This document shows positions 43,436-52,300 of a stretch of DNA of 64,000 nucleotides, piece by piece. A program made the position numbers and the translations under genes. Each line of letters opens with the position of its first letter. Within the stretch, counting starts at the first letter, position 1. The notes under the pieces are model-generated. The model saw only the letters and a program-made list of their open reading frames with translations, did no database searches and was not told the origin of the DNA. This DNA is from Streptomyces armeniacus (GTDB taxonomy: Bacteria; Actinomycetota; Actinomycetes; Streptomycetales; Streptomycetaceae): positions 7,655,383-7,719,382 of the forward strand of contig NZ_CP031320.1 of NCBI RefSeq assembly GCF_003355155.1, in the 5' to 3' direction.

Positions 43436-44299
43436 GTGAGCCAGAACGAGCTGGGCGCGTTCCTCCGCTCCCGCCGGGAGGCCGTGACACCCGCCGAGGT
43501 GGGGCTGCCCGGCGGCACCCGTCGCCGTACACCCGGGCTGCGCAGAGCGGAACTGGCCACGCTGGCCGGGGTCAGCGTGGAGTATCTGGCGCGCCTCGAG
43601 CAGGGGCGCGACCGCAACCCGTCGGCGCAGGTGCTGGGCGCGCTGTCGGAGGCACTGCGCCTGACCGGTGAGGAGCGGCAGCATCTGCGCCGCCTCGTCA
43701 AGGCGTACGACAGCAGCACCCTGGCCCTCTGCCCGTCGTCGCCGCCCCCGCCGAGCCGTACGGTGCGGCCGACCGTGCGGACGCTGCTCGACCAGCTGGA
43801 GCCGTCGCCCGCCGCCCTGGTCAACCGGATCGGCGACCTCCTCGCGTACACCTCCGGGTACGAGCAACTCGCCCGTCCCCTCGGCCTGCTGGACGCGGAC
43901 CCGCCCAACCTCACGCGGTACGTCTTCACCGACGAGCGCGCCCGCGCCGCGTACCCCGAGTGGGAGCGGATGGCCGACGAGCAGATCGCGGGCCTCAAGA
44001 CCGTGCTGACGCTGCACGATCCGCACGCGCAGGAGCTGTGCGACGAGCTGACGGTCACCGCGGGGCGGCCGTTCGCCGACCGGCTGGAGAGCGTGACCGA
44101 CCTGCCCCGCCGTACGGGCGTCGAGCGGCTGTCGCACCCGGGCGCGGGCGAGCTGCGGCTCGCGTACGAGATCCTCGGGCTGCCGGACGCAGACGACCAG
44201 CACCTGATCGTCCACCTCCCGGCGGACGACGCCACGTCGGCCGCCCTCGACCGGCTCACGGGCCGCCAGCCGGGCGCGCTGCGCGTGGTCAGCGGCTGA
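43436..44299 (+). CDS. XRE/MmyB-like helix-turn-helix regulator
   Basis: A 287-residue regulator from GTG 43436 (VSQNELGAFLRSRREAVTPA). The helix-turn-helix is in LRRAELATLAGVSVEYLARL, followed by EQGRDRNPSAQVLGALSEAL, the signature of this large streptomycete family. The C-terminal ligand-binding domain (NRIGDLLAYTSGYEQLARPL; LRLAYEILGLPDADDQHLIV) resembles MmyB, which binds fatty acids. Such regulators usually control the divergent neighbour, here the YceI gene. Confidence 0.87.
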   Translation: MSQNELGAFLRSRREAVTPAEVGLPGGTRRRTPGLRRAELATLAGVSVEYLARLEQGRDRNPSAQVLGALSEALRLTGEERQHLRRLVKAYDSSTLALCPSSPPPPSRTVRPTVRTLLDQLEPSPAALVNRIGDLLAYTSGYEQLARPLGLLDADPPNLTRYVFTDERARAAYPEWERMADEQIAGLKTVLTLHDPHAQELCDELTVTAGRPFADRLESVTDLPRRTGVERLSHPGAGELRLAYEILGLPDADDQHLIVHLPADDATSAALDRLTGRQPGALRVVSG

Positions 44300-44371
44300 C
44301 CGCGGGCGCACGGGGCCGGGCCCGCGGCCGTCCACGGCGCCGGTGTCAGTGGCCCGTCGCATACTGGCCGC

Positions 44372-45382
44372 ATGGTGGCGAAAAGCCGGCGGAGACGACA
44401 CCGGCCGCCCGGCGCGGCAGCCGGGACGGAGGCGCGGACTGAGGCACGGGCGGACGGGCGGACGGAGGCACGGGCTGAGGCGGCGGCTGACGCGAGGGGC
44501 GCGACGGCGGGCACCGACACGTACGCCTTCGTGCGCGCCCCGCGCCTGCTCGGCGGCCTGGTCCCGTCCGCCGTCGGTTACCACGTGGAGGACCAGCCGC
44601 AGGGCGGGCTCCACCGCGGGCTGCCGTCGCCGTATCTGACGCTGATCTTCTCGCTGCACGAGCCGGTCGTGGCGGGCGAGACGCCGGAGCAGGCGCGCGG
44701 CCCGGAGGCGTACAGCGCGGACATCGTCCTCGGCGGTCTGCACCAGCGGCCCGCGTTCGTACGGCGGCCGCGCCACGAGGCCGGCATCCAGCTGGCCGTG
44801 CACCCGCTCGCCGCCCGCACCCTCACCGGCATGCCCGCCGCCGAGCTGTACACGCTCACCGAGGACGCCGCGGACGTGCTGGGCGGGCACGCGGCGCTCG
44901 TACGGGAGCGGCTGTGCGAACTGGGCGGCTGGCACGAGCGGTTCACGGTGCTCACCGACTACCTCCGCGCCCGTACGGAGGACCACGAGCGCCGTACGGG
45001 CGTACGGCCCGAGGTGGCCGAGGCGTGGCGGTGGATGGCGTGGCACCGCGGGGGCGGTTCGATGGACGGGCTGGCGGCACATGTGGCGCTCAGCCCACGG
45101 CAGTTGAGCACGCTGTTCCGGCGGGAGCTGGGGATCGGCCCGAAGCAGGCGAGCCGGCTGATGCGGTTCGAGCACGCGCGGCAGCGGATCGCGCGGACGC
45201 TTCAGCGCGGCGCGCCGCTGGACCTCGCGGACGTCGCGGCGCACTGCGGCTTCTACGACCACTCGCACCTGGTGCGGGACTTCCACCAGTACACCGGGCT
45301 GAGCCCGACGGCGTGGATCGCGGAAGAGCACCGAAATATCCAAGCGGGCGGGCACCATGTCGACGAACAGTGGGACCCATGA
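44372..45382 (+). CDS. AraC family transcriptional regulator
   Basis: A 336-residue protein. The first 45 residues are low-complexity (Arg, then repeats like TEARTEARADGRTEAR), so the true start may be later, near DTYAFVRAPRLLGG. The C-terminal AraC double helix-turn-helix is clear: MDGLAAHVALSPRQLSTLFR and RELGIGPKQASRLMRFEHAR, then DLADVAAHCGFYDHSHLVRD and FHQYTGLSPTAW. The stop codon overlaps the start of the VOC gene (ATGA), so the two are translationally coupled and the regulator probably controls it. Confidence 0.9.
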   Translation: MVAKSRRRRHRPPGAAAGTEARTEARADGRTEARAEAAADARGATAGTDTYAFVRAPRLLGGLVPSAVGYHVEDQPQGGLHRGLPSPYLTLIFSLHEPVVAGETPEQARGPEAYSADIVLGGLHQRPAFVRRPRHEAGIQLAVHPLAARTLTGMPAAELYTLTEDAADVLGGHAALVRERLCELGGWHERFTVLTDYLRARTEDHERRTGVRPEVAEAWRWMAWHRGGGSMDGLAAHVALSPRQLSTLFRRELGIGPKQASRLMRFEHARQRIARTLQRGAPLDLADVAAHCGFYDHSHLVRDFHQYTGLSPTAWIAEEHRNIQAGGHHVDEQWDP

Positions 45383-45825
45383 ACACACCCACCACGAACG
45401 CGACGACAGACACTGCCCGCACCTCCTCTCGGACCGCGCCCCCGCCGACCGTGTGGCCGGTCCTCCAGGCGCACGACGCACCCGCCCTCATCGACTTCCT
45501 GGTCGGCACCGTCGGGTTCCTGCGCACAGCCGTGTACGCCGACGGCGACAAGGTGGCGCACGCCCAGCTCGACTGGCCCGAGGGCGGCGGCGTCATGCTC
45601 GGCTCGTACAAGGAGGACTCGGACTGCCTCAGCGCGCCCGGATCGTTCAGCGCGTACGTCGTGACGGCGCGCGTCGACGAGCTCTACGAACGGCTGCGGG
45701 GGGCCGGCGTCGAGATGCCCCGGCCGATCGAGGACACGGACTACGGCAACCGCGAGTTCTCCGCCAAGGACCCCGAGGGCAACTCGTGGTCGTTCGGCGT
45801 CTACGCAGGGGAGCCGCGCGCCTGA
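45379..45825 (+). CDS. VOC superfamily (glyoxalase/bleomycin-resistance fold) protein
   Basis: A 148-residue protein with the VOC layout: VWPVLQAHDAPALIDFLVGT, then LDWPEGGGVMLGSYK, and the second module VDELYERLRGAGVEMPRPIE with DPEGNSWSFG at the end (the metal-ligand Glu would be in this strand). It probably binds or modifies a small molecule; substrate unknown. Translationally coupled to the AraC regulator by a 4-base overlap. Confidence 0.87.
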   Translation: MNTPTTNATTDTARTSSRTAPPPTVWPVLQAHDAPALIDFLVGTVGFLRTAVYADGDKVAHAQLDWPEGGGVMLGSYKEDSDCLSAPGSFSAYVVTARVDELYERLRGAGVEMPRPIEDTDYGNREFSAKDPEGNSWSFGVYAGEPRA

Positions 45826-45965
45826 CCGCCGTTCCGGCGCCCACCCGGTCGTGGATCTGACCACCCATCGACCACCTCACCCCCTCCGACCCGTTATGTC
45901 CCCTTCCCTCCGGAGTGCCCTTCTGCTGTCCTGGTCACCACCGCGGGGGGCGGGGCAGGGGAGAC

Positions 45966-46677
45966 ATGACGAACTGGTTCAGACGGGGACGGGGGCAGGG
46001 GCGGAGCCAGAGGCAGGCACGGGGGCGGCAGGCCGGCCGGCGCGACACTCCGGCCGACAGCACCGGCCCGGCGCCGAGCGTGCGGAACGACACCGCGCAG
46101 GCCCTCTCCGAGCAGGGCCACCGGGACGAGGCGCTGGCGATCTGGCACGAACTGGCCGAACAGGGCGATGCCCGCGCCACGGCCAACGTCGTCGTCGAGT
46201 GCGCCGCCGACGGCCGGTACACGGACGCTCTGAGGTGGTGGCGGCGGCTCGAAGCCCTGCGTACGGGCGTTCCGCCGCACGAACCGGGCGTACGGCTGCG
46301 CGGCCTCGGCAAGACGGAGGCCGCGGAGGGGTGGTGGCGTACGGCGGCCGAGAAGCTGAAGGACGACCGCAGTTGCGAGTACCTCGGCATCTCGCTGCGG
46401 GAACGCGGCCACGGCCAGGAGGCCAGCCGCTGGCTGCGCCAGGGCGCGGAGCGGGGCGACGGCCCCTGCGCCCGCGAACTTGCGGGCCTCGCCTTCGAAC
46501 GCGCGGAACGGGCCGCCGACCCCGTCACGCGCGAGATCCACACGGAGGAGGCCGCCAAGTGGACGCGTGAGGCGGCCGCCGCGGGTGACAGCCCCGCCCG
46601 GCTCATCCTGCACGAGCTGGAGGAGCAGCTGGCGGAGCAGCTGGAGGAGCAGCGAAGGGCGGAACGGGAGGGGGGCT
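45966..46677 (+). CDS. Sel1/TPR-like repeat protein, C-terminus uncertain at a junction
   Basis: About 237 residues from ATG 45966 (MTNWFRRGRGQGRSQRQARG) behind GGGGAGAC. After an Arg/Gln-rich N-terminus come Sel1-type helical repeats: ALAIWHELAEQGDARATANV, AAEKLKDDRSCEYLGISLRE, QEASRWLRQGAERGDGPCAR and EEAAKWTREAAAAGDSPARL. The end is a coiled coil, EEQLAEQLEEQRRAERE. From about 46678 the frame runs into G-rich junction sequence, so the natural stop is missing or very close. The role is probably protein-protein interaction; no partner is evident. Confidence 0.7.
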
Positions 46678-46708
46678 GTCGGGGCATGTGTTCCGCGGGG
46701 GGGACGGC
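46678..46708. other. Probable contig junction with G-runs; 20-mer shared with 38296
   Basis: TCGGGGCATGTGTTCCGCGG (46680-46699) is followed by GGGGGACGGCGG. It differs by one base from the junction sequence at 38296-38315 and loosely follows TCGGAGATGTGTATAAGAGACAG of the read-2 adapter. On its left is the Sel1-like gene, on its right an ABC transporter fragment. Adapter origin is plausible, not proven. Confidence 0.5.
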
Positions 46709-46897
46709 GGCGGGGGGCGGGGGTTCGGCCACGAGGTGGCGCGCGAGGCCGACGCCGTCCGCAGCAGATGGAGCCTCACCGGGCAGTACGCCTCGGTGGA
46801 CGAGGACCTGACCGGCACGGAGAACCTCGTGCTGCTGGCCCGGCTCCTCGGGCACCACAAGTCCGCCGCGTACACGCGGGCGGAGCAGCTGCTGGAG
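46705..46897 (+). CDS. Fragment of a DrrA-like drug-resistance ABC transporter ATPase
   Basis: About 64 residues (GFGHEVAREADAVRSRWSLT, then GQYASVDEDLTGTENLVLLA and RLLGHHKSAAYTRAEQLLE) match the stretch after the Walker A motif in daunorubicin-type DrrA ATPases as I know them, including the Q-loop glutamine of GQYASVDEDLTG. No Walker A, signature or Walker B motif is present. It fuses in frame to PKS sequence at 46898, exactly where a PKS-internal repeat starts, so the fusion is almost certainly an assembly artefact. Exporters of this type often sit in polyketide clusters. Confidence 0.72.
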
Positions 46898-49345
46898 CGC
46901 GACGAGGGCGGTCTCGACCGCTTCTACACCTCGCTCGGCCACCTGTGGGCGCACGGCGTACAGGTGGACTGGGCCCCGGCGTTCGCCGCGCACCTGCCCG
47001 CCGTCGTGGATCTGCCGACGTACCCCTTCCAGCGTCAGCGGTACTGGCTGGAGGTGCCCAACGCGCCGACTGCCGCCGCCGATCCGGTGGACGCGCAGTT
47101 CTGGGAGACCGTCGAACGGGAGGACCTGGAGGCGCTGGCCGGGACGCTCGGCATCAGCGACTCCACATCGCTCGGCGAGGTGCTGCCCGCGCTGTCCTCC
47201 TGGCGGCGCGACCGCCAGCAGCGCGCCACCGTGGACAGCTGGCGCTACCGCATCGTCTGGCGCCCCCAGCAGAACCCGAAACCGGCCACCCTGGACGGCA
47301 CCTGGCTGCTGGCCGTACCGACGGCGCACCAGGACGATGCACTCGTACAGCAGGTCCAGCAGGCGGTGACCGACGCGGGCGGACACGTCAGCGTCCTCCC
47401 TCTGGACACCTCCGCCGTCGAAGGCGACGCCGTGGCGGAGCAGTTGCGTACGGCGCTCGCGGAGAGCGACGCCCCGAGCGGTGTCCTCTCCCTCCTCGCC
47501 CTGGACGAGGCGGACAGTGCCCACGGCTTCGGCGTCAGCCGCGGCCTGCTCGCCACGATGGCGCTCGCGCAGGCCCTCGAGCAGGGTGCCGTACCCGCCG
47601 CCCCGCTGTGGTGTGTCACGCGCGGCGCGGTGTCCACCGGTCCGGACGAGCCGCCGGCCCGCCCCGCACAGGCGGCGGTACGCGGGCTGGCCCGGGTGTT
47701 CGGGCTGGACGAGCCGGAGTGCTTCGGCGGCCTGATCGACCTGCCCGAGGCGGATGGCACCGGGACAGACGGAACCCAGACAGACGGCACCGAGCCGGAC
47801 CGTACGGCCGCCGCCCTGGCCTTCCTTGCGCCCCTCCTCGCCCACGCCCGAACGCACGCGCAGGCGGAGGCGGACGGCACCGCGCCGCCCGCCGGGTCCG
47901 CGGAGGACGACGTCGCCCTCCGCCCGTCCGGCGTCCACGCACGCCGTATGGTGCGCGCGCCGCTCAGCGCCGCGCCCTCCGTACGGCAGTGGTGCCCGCA
48001 CGGGACGGTGCTCGTCACCGGCGGCACCGGCGCGCTCGGCAGCCACGTGGCCCGCGATCTGGCCCGGGAGGGCGCCGAGCACCTCCTGCTCGTCAGCCGG
48101 CGCGGCATGGACGCGCCGGGTGCGGCCGAACTCCGTGACGAGCTCACCGCGTTGGGCGCCCGCGTCACCGTCACCGCCTGCGACGTCGCCGACCGGCAGG
48201 CGCTCGCGGAGCTGCTCGCCGGCATCCCCGCGGACCTTCCGCTGACAGCCGTCATGCACACCGCTGGCGTCGTCGGCGGCGCGCGGCCGCTGGCGGAGAC
48301 ATCCGTGGCGGACGCGGCGGCCACCGTACGGGGCAAGGTCGCCGGCGCGCTCCACCTGGACGAACTGCTGGCGGACGCGGACCTGGAGGCGTTCGTGCTG
48401 TTCTCCTCCGGCGCCGGCGTGTGGGGCAACGGCGGCCAGGGCCCGTACGCCGCCGCCAACGCCCAGCTCGACGCGCTCGCCGAACGCCGCCGCGCCACAG
48501 GCCGTACGGCCACGTCCATCGCCTGGGGCGCGTGGGCGGACGGCGGCATGGTCGACGAGGAGGTCGCGGAGCAGCTGCGCCGCCGCGGCGTCCCGGAGAT
48601 GGCACCGGAGCTGGCCGTACGGGCACTGGGCGAGGCCGTGGACCGGGACGAGACGGCCGTCGTGGTCGCGGACATCCGCTGGGACCGCTTCCTGCCCGCG
48701 TACGCGAGCCGCGGCCACCGTCCGCTGCTGGACGAGCTGCCCGAGGTACGGGAGTTGCTCGCCGAGCAGCAGCGGGAGCGGGAGCGCGACGAGGCGGCCG
48801 GGGGCGGTGCCGACGACCCGGGCGCGGAGCTCGTACGGCAGCTGAGCGCGCTGCCGGAGCCCAAGCGGAAGCGGATGCTGGTGGACCTGGTGCGGGGCGA
48901 GGCCGGGGCGGTGCTCGGGCACGGCTCGGCGGACCAGGTGAAGGCGGACAGGGCGTTCCGCGAGCTCGGCTTCGACTCGCTGACGGCCGTGGAGCTGCGG
49001 AACCGGCTGGGCGCCGCCACCGGGCTCAAGCTGCCCGCCGCGCTGGTCTTCGACCACCCCACGCCCACCACGCTCGCCGCGTACCTCCGCGAACAGCTGC
49101 TCCCGGAGGGCGACGGCGGCGGCGACTCCGGTCTCCCCGCCGAACTGCAGAAGCTGGACGCCGCCTACCGCGAGGCGCCGGACGACGCCGCCCGCCAGGC
49201 CATGGCCGACGGCATGCGCGCGCTGCTGAGCGCGTGGGACGGAGAAGTACCGCAGGACGGCGACGACGGCATCGACGACGAAGTCGCGGCCGCTACCGAC
49301 CAGGACATGTTCGATCTGATCGACAGGGAACTCGGGATCTCCTGA
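46898..49345 (+). CDS. Modular type I polyketide synthase: [..AT tail]-KR-ACP-docking, N-terminus lost
   Basis: About 815 residues. It enters at the AT-to-KR linker (LDRFYTSLGHLWAHGVQVDW, then [20 protein letters not shown]), followed by a KR with GGTGALG, no LDD Asp (HTAGVVGGARPL), VWG, and QGPY before AAANAQLDAL, predicted active A1-type. The ACP has [15 protein letters not shown] at about 48965. The C-terminus (TDQDMFDLIDRELGIS) is a docking helix. The next PKS gene starts 47 bases later in the same direction and carries the matching N-terminal docking coil. The first 520 bases are a near copy of 52075-52597. Confidence 0.88.
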   Translation, partial: RDEGGLDRFYTSLGHLWAHGVQVDWAPAFAAHLPAVVDLPTYPFQRQRYWLEVPNAPTAAADPVDAQFWETVEREDLEALAGTLGISDSTSLGEVLPALSSWRRDRQQRATVDSWRYRIVWRPQQNPKPATLDGTWLLAVPTAHQDDALVQQVQQAVTDAGGHVSVLPLDTSAVEGDAVAEQLRTALAESDAPSGVLSLLALDEADSAHGFGVSRGLLATMALAQALEQGAVPAAPLWCVTRGAVSTGPDEPPARPAQAAVRGLARVFGLDEPECFGGLIDLPEADGTGTDGTQTDGTEPDRTAAALAFLAPLLAHARTHAQAEADGTAPPAGSAEDDVALRPSGVHARRMVRAPLSAAPSVRQWCPHGTVLVTGGTGALGSHVARDLAREGAEHLLLVSRRGMDAPGAAELRDELTALGARVTVTACDVADRQALAELLAGIPADLPLTAVMHTAGVVGGARPLAETSVADAAATVRGKVAGALHLDELLADADLEAFVLFSSGAGVWGNGGQGPYAAANAQLDALAERRRATGRTATSIAWGAWADGGMVDEEVAEQLRRRGVPEMAPELAVRALGEAVDRDETAVVVADIRWDRFLPAYASRGHRPLLDELPEVRELLAEQQRERERDEAAGGGADDPGAELVRQLSALPEPKRKRMLVDLVRGEAGAVLGHGSADQVKADRAFRELGFDSLTAVELRNRLGAATGLKLPAALVFDHPTPTTLAAYLREQLLPEGDGGGDSGLPAELQKLDAAYREAPDDAARQAMADGMRALLSAWDGEVPQDGDDGIDDEVAAATDQDMFDLIDRELGIS

Positions 49346-49392
49346 GCCAGTACGTGCAGACATCCCGATTCTTGAAGGGCTGACGCTTCATC

Positions 49393-52300
49393 ATGGACAA
49401 CAACGAGGACAAGCTCCGCGATTACCTCAAGCGGGTCACCACCGACCTGCGGCAGACACGCCGCCGGCTGTCCGAGGTCGAATCACGGCAGCACGAGCCC
49501 ATCGCTGTTGTCTCGATGGCCTGCCGCTGGCCCGGCGGGGCCAGCAGCCCCGAGGACCTGTGGCGGCTGGTGACCGAAGGCACCGACGCCATCGGCTCGC
49601 TGCCCACCGACCGCGGCTGGGACCTGGACGGGCTGTACGACCCGGACCCGGACCAGCTCGGCACCAGCTACGTGCGGGAGGGCGGATTCCTCTACGACGC
49701 GGCCGAGTTCGACGCGCCCTTCTTCGAGATCTCGCCCCGCGAGGCGCTGGCCATGGACCCGCAGCAGCGGCTGATGCTGGAGACGGCCTGGGAGGTCTTC
49801 GAGCGCGCCGGAATCGACCCCGCGACACTGCGCGGCAGCAAGGCGGGCGTGTTCGTCGGGTCCAGCAACCAGGGCTACGCCGTGGACGGTTCGATGGCGC
49901 CCGACGAGGTCGAGGGCCATCTCCTCACCGGCGGTTCGGCGGCCATCCTGTCCGGGCGTATCGCCTACCACTTCGGCCTGGAGGGCCCCGCCGTCACCCT
50001 CGACACGATGTGCTCGTCGTCGCTGGTGGCGCTGCACCTCGCGATCCAGGCACTGCGTGACGACGACTGCTCGATGGCGCTCGCGGGCGGCGCCACCGTC
50101 ATGTCGTCCACCCGCAACTTCGTGGAGTTCAGCCGTCAGCGGGGTCTGTCGCCGGACGGCCGGTGCAAGCCGTTCGCGGCGGGTGCGGACGGTACGGGCT
50201 GGGGCGAGGGCGTCGGTGTGCTGCTGCTGGAGCGGCTGTCGGACGCGCAGCGCAACGGGCACCAGGTGCTGGCGGTGCTCAAGGGTTCGGCCATCAACCA
50301 GGACGGCGCCTCCAACGGGCTCACGGCGCCCAACGGCCCGTCGCAGCAGCGCGTCATCCGCGCCGCCCTCGCGAACGCCGGACTGGAGCCGGGCGACGTG
50401 GACGTCGTCGAGGCACACGGCACCGGCACCAAGCTCGGCGACCCCATCGAGGCCGACGCGCTCAGTGCCACGTACGGCAAGGCACACGACCCCGAACGGC
50501 CGCTCTGGCTCGGCTCCGTGAAGTCCAACATCGGGCACACGCAGGCCGCCTCGGGCATGGCCGGCGTCATGAAGATGGTGCACGCGATCAGGGAGGGCGT
50601 CCTGCCCAAGTCCCTGTACGCGGACGACCCCACGCCGCACGTCGACTGGGAAGAGGGCACCGTACGGCTGCTGACCGAGGCACGGCCCTGGCCGGACACG
50701 GGCGACGCACCGCGCCGCGCGGGCGTGTCGTCCTTCGGCGGCAGCGGCACCAACGCGCATGTCGTACTGGAACAGGCGCCTCCGGCCGACGGGCCCGCGG
50801 CCACGGAAGGGCTGACCGGCGAGAAGGCCGAGGTCGCCGCGGCCGTGGCGAAGGCCGCGGCGGACGTCGCCGCGGAGGAGGCCGCCGCGTCGGCGCCGCC
50901 GGCGGGCAGCCCGCTGCCGTGGATGCTGTCGGCGCGCTCGGGCGAGGCGCTGCGGGCGCAGGCGGAGCGGCTGGCCGCGTACGTGGCGGAGTCCGGTGCG
51001 GGCGCGGCGGACGTCGGGCACTCGCTCGCGGTGGCACGTGCGGGGCTGGAGCACCGTGCGGTGGTGACCGGCGCGGACACCGGCGAACTCCTCGACCGGC
51101 TGCGCGCGGTGGCGCGCGGCGAGGTGCCCGCGGGCGCGGCCCTCGGCGTGGACGAGACCTCCGGAGCGGACACGGACGTGGTGTTCGTGTTCCCGGGTCA
51201 GGGGGCGCAGTGGGTCGGCATGGGGCGCGAACTCCTCGACACCTCACCCGTGTTCGCGGCACGCATCGCCGAGTGCGACGCGGCGCTGGCGCCGTTCGTG
51301 GACTGGTCGCTGTCGGGTGTGCTGCGGGGTGTGGACGGTGCTCCCGGTTTTGACCGGGTGGATGTCGTGCAGCCCGTCCTGTGGGCCGTGATGGTGTCCC
51401 TCGCGGAGGTGTGGCGCTCCTACGGTGTGCAGCCTGCCGCCGTTGTCGGTCACTCGCAGGGCGAGATCGCCGCCGCCTGTGTCTCCGGCGCACTGTCCCT
51501 GGAGGACGGCGCCCGTGTGGTGGCGTTGCGCAGCCAGGCCATCACCGCTCTGGCGGGCCGTGGCGGGATGGTGTCGGTCGCGCAGCCGCGTACGGATGTG
51601 GACGGGCTGATCGCCGCGTGGGAGGGCCGTATCTCGGTCGCCGCCGTCAACGGCCCCTCCGCGGTGGTCGTTTCCGGTGACGCGGACGCCCTCGACGAGC
51701 TCATGGTGACGTGTGAGCAGCGGGAGATCCGGGCGCGCCGTATTGAGGTGGACTACGCCTCGCACTCCGCTCACGTGGAGGAGATCCGCGAGGCGATCCT
51801 GACCGCTCTGGCGCCGCTGGAGCCCAGGACGCCCGAGGTGCCGTTCTTCTCCACCGTCACGGGTGACTGGCTGGACGACGACACGCGTGTGGATGCCGAA
51901 TACTGGTACACCAACCTGCGCCACACGGTGCAGCTCGAGCCCGCCATCCGCAGCCTCGTGGAAGACGGCCACGGCGCCTTCGCGGAGATGAGCCCTCACC
52001 CCGTCCTGACCATGCCGGTGCAGGACACCGCCGAGGCCGTCGACGCCGAGGTCACGGTCACCGGCACCCTCCGCCGCGACGAGGGCGGTCTCGACCGCTT
52101 CTACACCTCGCTCGGCCACCTGTGGGCGCACGGCGTACAGGTGGACTGGGCCCCGGCGTTCGCCGCGCACCTGCCCGCCGTCGTGGATCTGCCGACGTAC
52201 CCCTTCCAGCGTCAGCGGTACTGGCTGGAGGTGCCCAACGCGCCGACTGCCGCCGCCGATCCGGTGGACGCACAGTTCTGGGACACCGTCGAACGGGAGG

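Noticed and set aside
46700..49345. Novel ABC transporter-PKS fusion protein
   Set aside because: The ABC part is a mid-domain fragment without Walker motifs, bounded by G-runs, and joins the PKS exactly at the edge of a duplicated segment.
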